In this document: in pieces, positions 17,101-24,061 of the stretch
Layout of the letters: each line of letters begins with the position of its first letter
How positions within the stretch are numbered: position 1 is the stretch's first letter
NCBI RefSeq assembly: GCF_019802045.1
Contig: NZ_JAHVHU010000004.1
Span: 1-64,000, forward strand
Length of the DNA: 64,000 nt
From: Membranihabitans marinus
Lineage (GTDB): Bacteria > Bacteroidota > Bacteroidia > Chitinophagales > Saprospiraceae
Direction of reading: 5' to 3'
Position numbers and translations under genes: made by a program
The notes under the pieces: generated by a model
What the model was told of the DNA's origin: nothing
The model's input: the letters and a program-made list of their open reading frames with translations, nothing else
Databases searched by the model: none

Positions 17101-19967
17101 CTGATACATACAATCTGTCAGACCAAAAGTATATAGAAGTAAAAATCAAAGAAAAAGATCGGGGCGGGATCCATGTCCGTTTTTTTGGATATTTGGCCAA
17201 TCGCTTCTATGAGAAGAGTTTGTTAATAGAGGTACCGTGGAAAAACAAAACGTTGGATATCGGTGGGTTAGATGATCTAGTAAAACTTGAAGTGAATACC
17301 GATACAGCTTTGAATATAAGTATAAAGGACTATTTGGGTGAAGGTGTAGAATCTGAAGTAGCCATCGCTATTTACGATGCTTCTCTGGATGCTTATGTGC
17401 CGCATGACTGGTCGATGCAACAGCGTTTTTTTCGGGACTTTTCTAACCCGTTGACGATTCATCGAATTGCAGGGACACACGGTGATCGGATTATTTCCCG
17501 GAACAATTACTTCGACCATCGAATCTCGATACACCCTCTTATTATTCCTCATTTACCGGGTTTGAACTTCGGGTATGGGGGGCTCCAATATATGCGACGT
17601 AATCTGAAGGTGACAGGGATGGTCAGTGCCCCAGCCATGGAGTCTTCTGATGTGGCCGTGGAAGAGTTTTCGATGGACGCTGGTTCCTCTGTCGAGAAGG
17701 AGCAAGACTTGGCAGGACCAGAGGATAACGCGGTACACGTTCGAAAAGACTTTTCGGAAACGATCTTATTTCGAGGTAAATTAAAAACGGACTCCAGCGG
17801 TCAGATTCGCATACCTTTTCATACCAACGACAAGGCAGGTCGTTGGAAAATAGTGGTTTTTGCGCATACACCGGATTTGAGTTCTGGTGTCGCATCGCAT
17901 ACTTTTGAGACTTTTAAGGACCTTATGCTGGAAAGTTATCTGCCGGGTATGGTCCGTCAGGGAGATCAAATGAATCTTAATTTTACCCTATACAACAATG
18001 CAAACAAAGCCATTTCCGGAAAAATTCAGTTTGAGATGCACGCTTTGTTTGATAACGACAAATCGGTATATCAAAAAAATCTTGGGTTTGATTTGAATGC
18101 CGGTGCATCTTCCGTTTTATCCATACCTGTTTCCATTGCTTCGGATGAAGTCGGTCCTTTGATTTTTAAGACGCGTGTGGTCGACGATGCTGGTAATGTG
18201 TGGGATGCTACCGAAGAGGTGGTGCCGGTGTATCCGGCTTCTGAAACGATCTATGACGGTGATGTGATTGTGCTCAAAGAAGGGGAAAGTTGGTCTGGCG
18301 AGGAGATCGCACCTATGCTTGATAATGGGCAAGGAGATGTTACAATTCGTATTGTTCATAATATGTATTCGGAGTTATTGAAGTCCATTCCATATTTGCA
18401 AAGTTCCAATCCGGTGACGACGGATCAGTTTTTCCGCAATGGTATTCAGGCGCTCTTAGGACAATACCTGACGGACAAAATTCCTGATTTTGAAATGATC
18501 TATCAGGAATGGAAACGAAAAGGAGAGTTGGAAAGCCGGCTGGCTCAAAATGAGGATAAAAAATATGTCAACCTGGAAAACACGCCTTGGGTGCGCCAAA
18601 GCGATTCCGGTACGGAGCAAATGGCTTTATTGGGCTTGTTCTTTGATGATTCACATATGAATCAGGTCATCGAAGAAAATATAGCCAAATGGCTTCAAAG
18701 TCAAAATAGTGATGGTGGATTCCCCTGGATAAAAGATGGACCATCCAGCTTTTTTATGACAATTCGGTTTCTGAGTCAATGGAATAAACTAAAATGGGCT
18801 GGCTTGGCACCGGAATATTTTTCGGGGGAGGATCAAAGGAGAGCACAGGCGTATGTGGATTCAGAATTCCTCCGTCAATGGAAAAAGATGAAGAATGATT
18901 CATCGGATTCTACGGTGCATTTTCAGCGATTTATTTCCTATTTTAAAGAACGTGCGCTTGGCTTTGCGGCTCAGGATGATCGCGACGGTTACATGGAAGC
19001 CTGGAGCGAACTCAAAGACTCTGTTTATGCCAACTGGCCGGATTATTCACCCGGGTTTCGGGCGGATATTGGGATTGCCGCCTGGCATCTGGGGGATAAA
19101 AATGTGAGTCAAAAGATTACAGCGGCGACGGTGGACAATGCGGCCCATGACCAGAAACTTGGTACCTATTGGCGGTATAACAACCGCAGCTATCAAAGCG
19201 GCTACCTGGGAGATTTGGCAAAAATTACGGAATTGCTGATTTTAAATGATAATTCCAGTCTGAATCCAGGCATCACGCAATGGGTGTTGGTGAATAAAAT
19301 GACCAACGACTGGCAACAAAATCCGGATGTGCTGCCTTTGATGCTCAGTCTGTTGAAAATGGATGGCAAATGGACGACGACTTCTAAGTCAACGATCATA
19401 AAGGATGGAAAAGAAACCGCCTTGAAGGGTATTGGCGATGCCGGTGAAATTGTTCTTGATGCCAATACATTGGCGACTTTCAGAATCGATCACCGGGAAG
19501 GACCGCCCATCTGGTTGGGAATGATCACCCGGAAAGAAGTCCAGCCGGAGGACCAGTTGAAGCAGCGTGGCGACATCTTGAAGATTGAGAAATGGATTGC
19601 TGGTATAAAATCCACAGACACGCTCCAGGTGGGTGATCAGGTGACTGTTCGATTGACGGTGAAAGCAGATCGCGACTTGGATTATGTGTATATCAATGAC
19701 CCCTTGGTACCAGGAATGGATCCCGGGATCAGTTTGAGTGGTTTTCAATGGAAACTAGGATTGTCTTATTATCAAAGTTTTGATGCAGGATCTGCTCAAT
19801 TTTATATCCAGCACTTACCCAAGGGAGAATATATTCTGGAATATAAACTGGGGGTGGTTCGATCGGGGGTATTTCGTCATCCACACACCAAAATACAATC
19901 GTATTTTGTGCCGGAAATTAACGGTTTTGATCAATGGAAACCGGTAATTAAAGTGGATAGTCGATAG
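14136..19967 (+). CDS. Alpha-2-macroglobulin-like exported protein without thioester motif
   Basis: A 1943-residue protein with a signal peptide (residues 5-21, cleavage near AIGQ), expected in the periplasm or on the cell surface. Bacterial alpha-2-macroglobulins trap proteases and are thought to protect against host or competitor enzymes. The MG2 domain is recognisable at about residues 585-680 (TDRAVYKPGQTIHFKAL), the A2M domain at about 1200-1290 (ETILFRGKLKTDSSG), the alpha-helical thioester domain from about 1410-1720, and the C-terminal receptor-like part at about 1830-1943. Where thioester-bearing members have CxEQ, this protein reads NPVTTDQ (about residue 1425), so the reactive cysteine is absent. 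The gene stands alone, between non-coding regions. Confidence 0.9.
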   Translation: MTIVRNFFIFLFLIWFSTAIGQTDTSALNWSDNYDAELAEIASLEQQGQNRSAYLKAEKLFDQKVHEKNIPGMVGSLNLLIRNIYRVDDEALLKVLKKMGSTQSDHPVVSAVVNSYLAELLTQYYERNRYQISQITAQESLSWDDVNRWAAPQIEHAIDSLYHKSVKPESLKEISSEKVKPLLDHKNKEIHFELRPRLYDLLQERLLTYLQNNRLNWHAQLSQYDESMVDQLTKEDLSDYLKAPQKDTRLYLIIKAYNQWEQSLKMTNHTEGYIDVLLQRIKYVGTNLDKKYIPASGSLLQALIDKYPSVRNRAEISFTRAHFQYTQGDYVAALRTLETALDQKADDAYKNNIDQIHSLIKTIKTPSTFIETEETYPDGQRPLLMIHYRNLDQVRLELYPLDLDEYVKWRFTTVRREMSDFNLTRLKTPIWKKTVELPDVSDYKEHRTETLLNRNLKKGAYALRYWHRRDGLDISGMVLFQVSDLTLVGSTQEHNRQLHVLHRQTGKNIQGARVESITVDRRNQFRNSEIRILREQGSGIFVPDDKAMNQYYKVTHGDDCYISPLTYQNHSYHSAYQPFRRTVLKTDRAVYKPGQTIHFKALTVLARKLDAELLKDQPIDISLRNANGKEVWQKTYRTDEWGTVTGSVPIPVSGLKGSWSLQASPAGHARIQVEDYQRPNFEVTVPDSSVYRPDSNHVALPGKALTYHGFPVQNGQGEFRVELQRHHWFYSIRPSHTEELMSGSFRTNEEGAFEITFEGVDPPEEKYRYGAFYFYAIHVSVQAPSGEIRAVMKTLPLDPDQVQVQLNYPTFQVLEDMAPLRFSVKNAWQKPDSEQVEMRISRLEAPENYKVNRAWSMPDQPILTPKDFQKHVDHLFYDHSANMEDWGVRNSIKEWSQHLEDGDSLDLVPLIKQPGYYRVIAVSAKGDTLSTASFGIGSLKKRFAMVHDAVEVVASSESAQPGETVRLNLFTPPETRGGRIVISRSDGSSDTYNLSDQKYIEVKIKEKDRGGIHVRFFGYLANRFYEKSLLIEVPWKNKTLDIGGLDDLVKLEVNTDTALNISIKDYLGEGVESEVAIAIYDASLDAYVPHDWSMQQRFFRDFSNPLTIHRIAGTHGDRIISRNNYFDHRISIHPLIIPHLPGLNFGYGGLQYMRRNLKVTGMVSAPAMESSDVAVEEFSMDAGSSVEKEQDLAGPEDNAVHVRKDFSETILFRGKLKTDSSGQIRIPFHTNDKAGRWKIVVFAHTPDLSSGVASHTFETFKDLMLESYLPGMVRQGDQMNLNFTLYNNANKAISGKIQFEMHALFDNDKSVYQKNLGFDLNAGASSVLSIPVSIASDEVGPLIFKTRVVDDAGNVWDATEEVVPVYPASETIYDGDVIVLKEGESWSGEEIAPMLDNGQGDVTIRIVHNMYSELLKSIPYLQSSNPVTTDQFFRNGIQALLGQYLTDKIPDFEMIYQEWKRKGELESRLAQNEDKKYVNLENTPWVRQSDSGTEQMALLGLFFDDSHMNQVIEENIAKWLQSQNSDGGFPWIKDGPSSFFMTIRFLSQWNKLKWAGLAPEYFSGEDQRRAQAYVDSEFLRQWKKMKNDSSDSTVHFQRFISYFKERALGFAAQDDRDGYMEAWSELKDSVYANWPDYSPGFRADIGIAAWHLGDKNVSQKITAATVDNAAHDQKLGTYWRYNNRSYQSGYLGDLAKITELLILNDNSSLNPGITQWVLVNKMTNDWQQNPDVLPLMLSLLKMDGKWTTTSKSTIIKDGKETALKGIGDAGEIVLDANTLATFRIDHREGPPIWLGMITRKEVQPEDQLKQRGDILKIEKWIAGIKSTDTLQVGDQVTVRLTVKADRDLDYVYINDPLVPGMDPGISLSGFQWKLGLSYYQSFDAGSAQFYIQHLPKGEYILEYKLGVVRSGVFRHPHTKIQSYFVPEINGFDQWKPVIKVDSR

Positions 19968-20052
19968 TTTGTGGTAAAAAGTTAGTAGGATTCATAAGCT
20001 TCCGTTTAGGTTGGAGACGCTGTGGATTGTGAAGCCGGCTTAACCCGCAAAA

Positions 20053-20213
20053 TTCATGGCTTTTGATTTATGCAGATGCAAGGAATGACTGAATATAGTC
20101 GGAGTGCAACGCAGACCAAAGATGGTAAATCCATCTTTGATGAGGGAACCAAAATGCCCTCATTTTGGAAGGGTAGCCTCACGAATAGTATTCTATTTCA
20201 AGGAGTTAGTAAC
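20053..20213 (+). repeat. Four-hairpin dispersed repeat, copy 1
   Basis: By eye this is about 80% identical to the reverse complement of 34583-34740. Consecutive hairpins: GACT/AGTC (20087-20100); CAAAGATGG/CCATCTTTG with a five-base loop (20117-20139); CCAAAATG/CATTTTGG with a four-base loop (20149-20168); AATAG/CTATT (20184-20197). In the second hairpin the G-C pair of this copy is an A-T pair in the other copy, so pairing is kept despite change. No protein is encoded. It may be a structured RNA or a palindromic mobile repeat. Confidence 0.8.
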
Positions 20214-20255
20214 ATGAGCGAATGTAGTCTCATCTCGGCAAGGCAGAGCTGAGAC

Positions 20256-20276
20256 AGAAAGTTCAGTGAACTTTCT
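20256..20276. repeat. Perfect palindrome with 10-bp arms
   Basis: AGAAAGTTCA and TGAACTTTCT flank a single G. It lies between the two dispersed repeats. No T run follows, so it is not a standard terminator. Confidence 0.75.
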
Positions 20277-20321
20277 ATGAGAGAACCGAGGGCTCTGTCC
20301 CGAGGATAATGTATGAATCAA

Positions 20322-20422
20322 AAGTCAAACGTCAGCCAAAATTGGGCTATGTAATATGCCTAATTTTGGAATTTAAGCAATTGATGCACTGTGTATTATG
20401 CGTCATAATAGATTGACGTGGT
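20322..20422 (+). repeat. 100-bp dispersed repeat, copy A
   Basis: Aligned by eye to 62897-63000 in the same orientation with roughly three quarters of positions identical. Shared blocks include AAGTCA-ACGTCA, ATGTAATA-GCCTAATTTT and TATTATGC-TCA. The similarity fades on both sides, so the element boundaries are approximate. No coding potential. Identity unknown. Confidence 0.75.
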
Positions 20423-20637
20423 GAATAAAGCGGCTTAAGTATAGAAGTTTAGGAAACATAGCCATCAAGTCCAGTTTCATTTTGGACGAGACAAGTGATG
20501 AGGGGAAGGGGCAACGTCGAGTCGCCTACGTACACTCTCAGCTGTCCACACGCTCACACGGTCTTGTCAGGAAAGTCGAGACCACATAGCAGTGTCATTT
20601 TTCATATTGCATGATTTAATGCTATATTTACGTCAAT

Positions 20638-21900
20638 ATGATCGATATCAGCGTAAATTCAGAAATTCAGCCTTTACAGAAGGTACTTGTTCATTCTCCG
20701 GATGAGGGTGTCAGCCGGGTCAGTCCCCAAAGATCTGGCGAACTGCTCTTTGACGATATAGTCGATTATCAGGGGATTCGGGAGGAACATGCTACATTCA
20801 TTCACTTATTGAAACTTTTGATCGGGGAGGAGCATGTACTCGAAGCGGAAGATATGCTCTGCGAAGCCATCGAACAGGGGAAAAATGTGAAAAATGCTCT
20901 GATTCATGACCTTCTCCAATTTGAAGAGTTGCCTGACCGCGTGGGTGAAATCCTGGGTCAATTGTCTGCAAATGAACTGGCGCATTCTGTGATTACAGGT
21001 TATCTGGAGAAAGAAGATATCTATTTTCTGGATCCGATCCCCAATTTTATTTTCACCAGAGACATTGCTGCTGTGGTGAAAGATCACTTGATACTGACCC
21101 GAGCTGCGCGCAAAGCGCGGTATCGTGAAAATCTGCTCAGTCGATATATTTTCAAGCATCATCCTTTCTTTGAACCATTGAATAAAGCGGGTCGGATCAT
21201 TGATATGAATGATGTGAATCTGTTCCCACCCTCGAAAATGGGTGAGTCTGTCTCCATGGAAGGGGGTGATATTATGATGATCAATCAGGAATATCTGCTC
21301 ATCGGAGTCAGTGAACGAACCAACGAATATTCCGTACAGATACTACGGGATGTTCTTTTTGAAAAAGGTCTGGTCGATCATGTGGTACAGGTAAATATTC
21401 CGCTCGAGCGTTCGTTTATGCATCTGGATACGATCATGACCTGGATTGATCATGGCATGTTGGTGAATTATAAGCCGGTCATCCAGGAAGGCAGGAGTTC
21501 GTATGTGACGCTTTTTCATCGAAAAGGGATGGAGCGGCACTATCCCTCCGTACGGGAATTTGTAATCAATGAAATTAATCAAGATACCCGATTTTTACCC
21601 GTTGGAGGGGGCGAGAGTCCATATCAGGAGCGCGAACAGTGGACAGATGGCAGTAATCTGGTTGCCATCAAACCTGGTGTTGCGATCGCTTACGATCGCA
21701 ATCCCAGGACGGAAGAAATTTTTAGAAATCATGGATTTTCCATCCGACCAGCGAAGGAGGTGATCCAGGAACTGGAAAATGGAACGATAAATGCTGAAGA
21801 AATTCGCAATACCATAATCACACTTCCATCCGCAGAATTATCCAGGGCTCGTGGGGGGACGCATTGCATGACCTGTCCGTTGGTTCGCGTGCCCCTCTAG
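20638..21900 (+). CDS. arcA: Arginine deiminase
   Basis: The enzyme hydrolyses L-arginine to citrulline and ammonia. The 420-residue length is typical. Catalytic and binding residues of the guanidino-modifying fold are in place: the FTRD substrate motif near residue 140, MEGGD near 206, the catalytic His262 in SFMHLDTIMT, and the nucleophile Cys410 in THCMTCPL. The usual partners, ornithine carbamoyltransferase (arcB), carbamate kinase (arcC) and the antiporter (arcD), are not adjacent; the neighbour is convergent ychF. It may therefore serve arginine use or pH control outside a classical arc operon. An imperfect -7 box, TATATTTA (20623-20630), lies only eight bases before the ATG, so the leader, if real, is very short. 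Confidence 0.93.
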   Translation: MIDISVNSEIQPLQKVLVHSPDEGVSRVSPQRSGELLFDDIVDYQGIREEHATFIHLLKLLIGEEHVLEAEDMLCEAIEQGKNVKNALIHDLLQFEELPDRVGEILGQLSANELAHSVITGYLEKEDIYFLDPIPNFIFTRDIAAVVKDHLILTRAARKARYRENLLSRYIFKHHPFFEPLNKAGRIIDMNDVNLFPPSKMGESVSMEGGDIMMINQEYLLIGVSERTNEYSVQILRDVLFEKGLVDHVVQVNIPLERSFMHLDTIMTWIDHGMLVNYKPVIQEGRSSYVTLFHRKGMERHYPSVREFVINEINQDTRFLPVGGGESPYQEREQWTDGSNLVAIKPGVAIAYDRNPRTEEIFRNHGFSIRPAKEVIQELENGTINAEEIRNTIITLPSAELSRARGGTHCMTCPLVRVPL

Positions 21901-21961
21901 GAAATGGTACAAATGCAACCTGCTTTTGGAGATTATCCCGAGGCTGGAAGCTTTGGCTACT

Positions 21962-23059
21962 TTACACATTAAACCGGAAATGCATGATGTCTCCATCCTG
22001 GACGACATACTCTTTGCCTTCGACAGCCATTTTGCCTGCTTCTTTGACCGCGGCTTCCGAACCGTATTTTATATAATCTTCATACGAAATGACTTCTGCA
22101 CGAATGAACCCTTCTTCAAAATCAGAGTGAATCACACCGGCGGCCTGGGGAGCTTTCGCGCCCTTGGGGACAGTCCATGCACGAACTTCCTTCACCCCGG
22201 CTGTGAAATAAGTGATGAGTTCCAAAAGTTCATAACTGGTTCTTATGAGGCGGTTTACGCCCGGTTCCTGCAGTCCCATTTCTTCCAAAAACATCAACCG
22301 TTCTTCCGGATCGTCCAACTGGATGATTTCCGATTCAATTTCGGCAGAAATCAGGATAACACCGGCTTGCTCATCTTTGACGGCCTCTTTGAATTTTTCG
22401 GTCATTGCATTTCCACTGATGACGGAGTTTTCATCTACGTTGCAGACATACAGTACTGGTTTGGCGGTCAGTAACATCATGTCATTCATCAATTCCTGCT
22501 GGTCTTTGGAAAGTTCAATGGTTCGTGCTGGATGGCCTTCTTCCAATTGCTCTAGGATATATTGGCCAAATTCCAGCTGACGGACAGCTTCTTTATCACC
22601 GGATTTAGCATTTTTCTTTAATTTTTCTACGCGTTTTGTGACCGCATCGATATCTTTTAGCAATAATTCGGTATCAATGATTTCTTTGTCCTGAACCGGG
22701 TCAATTTTTCCATCGACGTGAATCACGTTGTCGTTCTCAAAACACCGGACGACATGGAGTATGGCATTAACTTCTCGTATGTTGGCCAGAAATTGGTTGC
22801 CTAACCCTTCCCCTTGACTGGCTCCTTTGATCAGTCCTGCTATGTCGACGATTTCCACGGTGGTCGGAAGAACGCGTTCCGGATTAACGATTTTTTCCAG
22901 TTCATTGAGCCGGTCGTCAGGCACCGTAATGATTCCAACATTGGGGTCTTTGGTGGCGAATGGATAATTCGCTGCCAAAGCTTTTGCTGCAGTTAACGCA
23001 TTGAACAAAGTTGATTTTCCTACATTGGGTAACCCGACGATGCCGCATTGTAAAGCCAT
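21962..23059 (-). CDS. ychF: Redox-regulated ATPase YchF (Obg-like)
   Basis: A 365-residue member of the universally conserved YchF/OLA1 family: ribosome-associated P-loop NTPases that prefer ATP. The P-loop GLPNVGKS is at residues 9-16, followed by a G domain containing a coiled-coil insertion (residues 130-165). The C-terminal TGS domain starts near residue 280 (ITYFTAGVKEVRAWT) and ends in the usual IMHFRFNV. It is transcribed from a strong promoter match at 23093-23123, back to back with that of the ACP phosphodiesterase gene, and ends convergently with arginine deiminase. Confidence 0.97.
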   Translation of the reverse strand: MALQCGIVGLPNVGKSTLFNALTAAKALAANYPFATKDPNVGIITVPDDRLNELEKIVNPERVLPTTVEIVDIAGLIKGASQGEGLGNQFLANIREVNAILHVVRCFENDNVIHVDGKIDPVQDKEIIDTELLLKDIDAVTKRVEKLKKNAKSGDKEAVRQLEFGQYILEQLEEGHPARTIELSKDQQELMNDMMLLTAKPVLYVCNVDENSVISGNAMTEKFKEAVKDEQAGVILISAEIESEIIQLDDPEERLMFLEEMGLQEPGVNRLIRTSYELLELITYFTAGVKEVRAWTVPKGAKAPQAAGVIHSDFEEGFIRAEVISYEDYIKYGSEAAVKEAGKMAVEGKEYVVQDGDIMHFRFNV

Positions 23060-23092
23060 ACTGTTATAGTTCTATATAATTTAGAAAGGGCG

Positions 23093-23123
23093 CAAAGATA
23101 GATTTATATCTTTGTAAATCCAA
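23093..23123 (-). promoter_or_regulatory. Promoter of ychF
   Basis: On the minus strand TTG (23123-23121), 20 bases, then TATCTTTG (23100-23093) is a full match to the Bacteroidota sigma-A promoter pattern. Transcription would start about 30 bases before the ychF ATG. The -7 box forms one arm of an inverted repeat with the plus-strand box at 23107-23114. Confidence 0.65.
23107..23114 (+). promoter_or_regulatory. -7 box for the ACP phosphodiesterase gene
   Basis: TATCTTTG on the plus strand is the mirror image of the ychF box; the two are separated by six bases. A clear TTG at the expected -33 distance is missing. The start codon is 48 bases downstream. Confidence 0.45.
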
Positions 23124-23161
23124 TGCCTGGTCCTTGAAGTCACGCAAAAAGTAAATATTAT

Positions 23162-23761
23162 ATGAATTATTTGGCTCATCTGTTCTTGTCACGTGATTAC
23201 CCCGATGCTGTCATCGGAAATTTTCTTGCAGATATGATGACCGCTTCTGAAATAAAACTACATGCAGATATTTTGTACCCAGGGGTTCGATTTCATCGGA
23301 AAATAGACTCATTTACCGACCGCCATGAAGTAAACCGGGCTATGAAACGAACGTTGAGACCCTACTTTCATAAATATGCCGGTGTGGCATTGGATCTCTA
23401 TTATGATTATATACTTTATCAGCAGTGGGATCGGTATTCTGAGAATGATTTTCGCAGTTTCGCCCAACAGCAATATACACAGATTGAAAACCAGATGGCT
23501 GTGGTACCTGAACGGTTGAGATCGCGAATCAACAATATGGTGACCGGAGATTTCCTGTATCGATATACCACCATCGAAGGTCAGTTGTTTGCATTTTCTA
23601 AAATGATTCAACGCGCCCGTTTCCATACCGGATTTGAAAATGCTGTGGATGTGCTGGAACTGCATAAACAAGAGCTTTCCGAGCATTTTAATCAGTTTTT
23701 CCCCGATATGATCGCTGAAGCAGAGAAGCTGAAAGCACAGAAGCTCAAAGGTGAAAGGTGA
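23162..23761 (+). CDS. acpH: Acyl-carrier-protein phosphodiesterase (AcpH family)
   Basis: The family removes the phosphopantetheine arm from holo-ACP. The 199-residue protein starts MNYLAHLFLS and has the HD-like metal positions of the family: H6, the D in GNFLADM near residue 24, and the HRKIDSFTDRH segment near residues 50-60. A DLYYDYIL motif follows. The last dozen residues (rich in Lys, Leu and Glu) are encoded by the start of a degenerate heptanucleotide array, so the natural C-terminus has apparently been replaced or extended by repeat DNA. Start chosen at the ATG downstream of the back-to-back promoter pair. Confidence 0.85.
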   Translation: MNYLAHLFLSRDYPDAVIGNFLADMMTASEIKLHADILYPGVRFHRKIDSFTDRHEVNRAMKRTLRPYFHKYAGVALDLYYDYILYQQWDRYSENDFRSFAQQQYTQIENQMAVVPERLRSRINNMVTGDFLYRYTTIEGQLFAFSKMIQRARFHTGFENAVDVLELHKQELSEHFNQFFPDMIAEAEKLKAQKLKGER

Positions 23762-23985
23762 AAGGTGAAAGGTCAAAGCAGAGAAGCTGAAAGTGCAGAA
23801 GCTGAAAGGTGAAAGGAACAAGGAGAAAGGGGGAAGGTGAAAGGTGAAAGCTCAAAGCATAGAAGCAGAAAAGGTCAAAGCTGAAAGTGCAGAAGCTGAA
23901 AGCAAACAGGGCTCAAAGCTCAAAGGCACAAGCTAAAAGTGATACACCGAGCGGAATCAAGATGCAGTAAAGGTCAAAGCTCAAA
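23720..23985 (+). repeat. Purine-rich degenerate heptanucleotide array (AAAGNNN)
   Basis: About 265 bp made of seven-base units such as AAAGGTG, AAAGCTC, AAAGTGC and AGAAGCTG. It is strongly purine-biased on the plus strand. It begins inside the 3' end of acpH and fills most of the space up to the convergent porT gene. Units differ in the last three or four bases and some are one base longer or shorter, so the array is old and degenerate. Together with the following 75 bp it accounts for the whole 300-bp gap. Function unknown. Confidence 0.88.
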
Positions 23986-24061
23986 GGCAAATTGGTGGAA
24001 CGATATAGATTAAGAATGTACCATTCTACATACCGAAATCTAAAATCTAAAATCTTCCCTG

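Larger units (their letters stand above)
19968..20637. other. 670-bp structured non-coding region upstream of arginine deiminase
   Basis: No reading frame here is convincing. The region contains a four-hairpin dispersed element (20053-20213), a 10-bp-arm palindrome (20256-20276), a second dispersed repeat (20322-20422), and further short inverted pairs such as GTCCA/TGGAC near 20468-20486. The density of hairpins is far above the rest of the window. It could be a stable RNA or a nest of small mobile repeats. Confidence 0.65.

Noticed and set aside
20565-20600. Short resemblance to the conserved 5' core of RNase P RNA (GGAAAGTC followed by CATAGCAG)
   Set aside because: Only about 25 bases look similar, the remaining conserved regions are missing, and the arginine deiminase gene starts right after. 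Too little to call an RNA gene.
20220-20620. Possible group II intron remains
   Set aside because: Structured and repeated, but I could not identify a domain V hairpin, intron boundaries or a reverse transcriptase frame.
23309-23821. 170-codon minus-strand open frame opposite acpH
   Set aside because: Antisense to a well-supported gene; its Phe/Ser-rich start is only the reverse of the AAAGNNN array.
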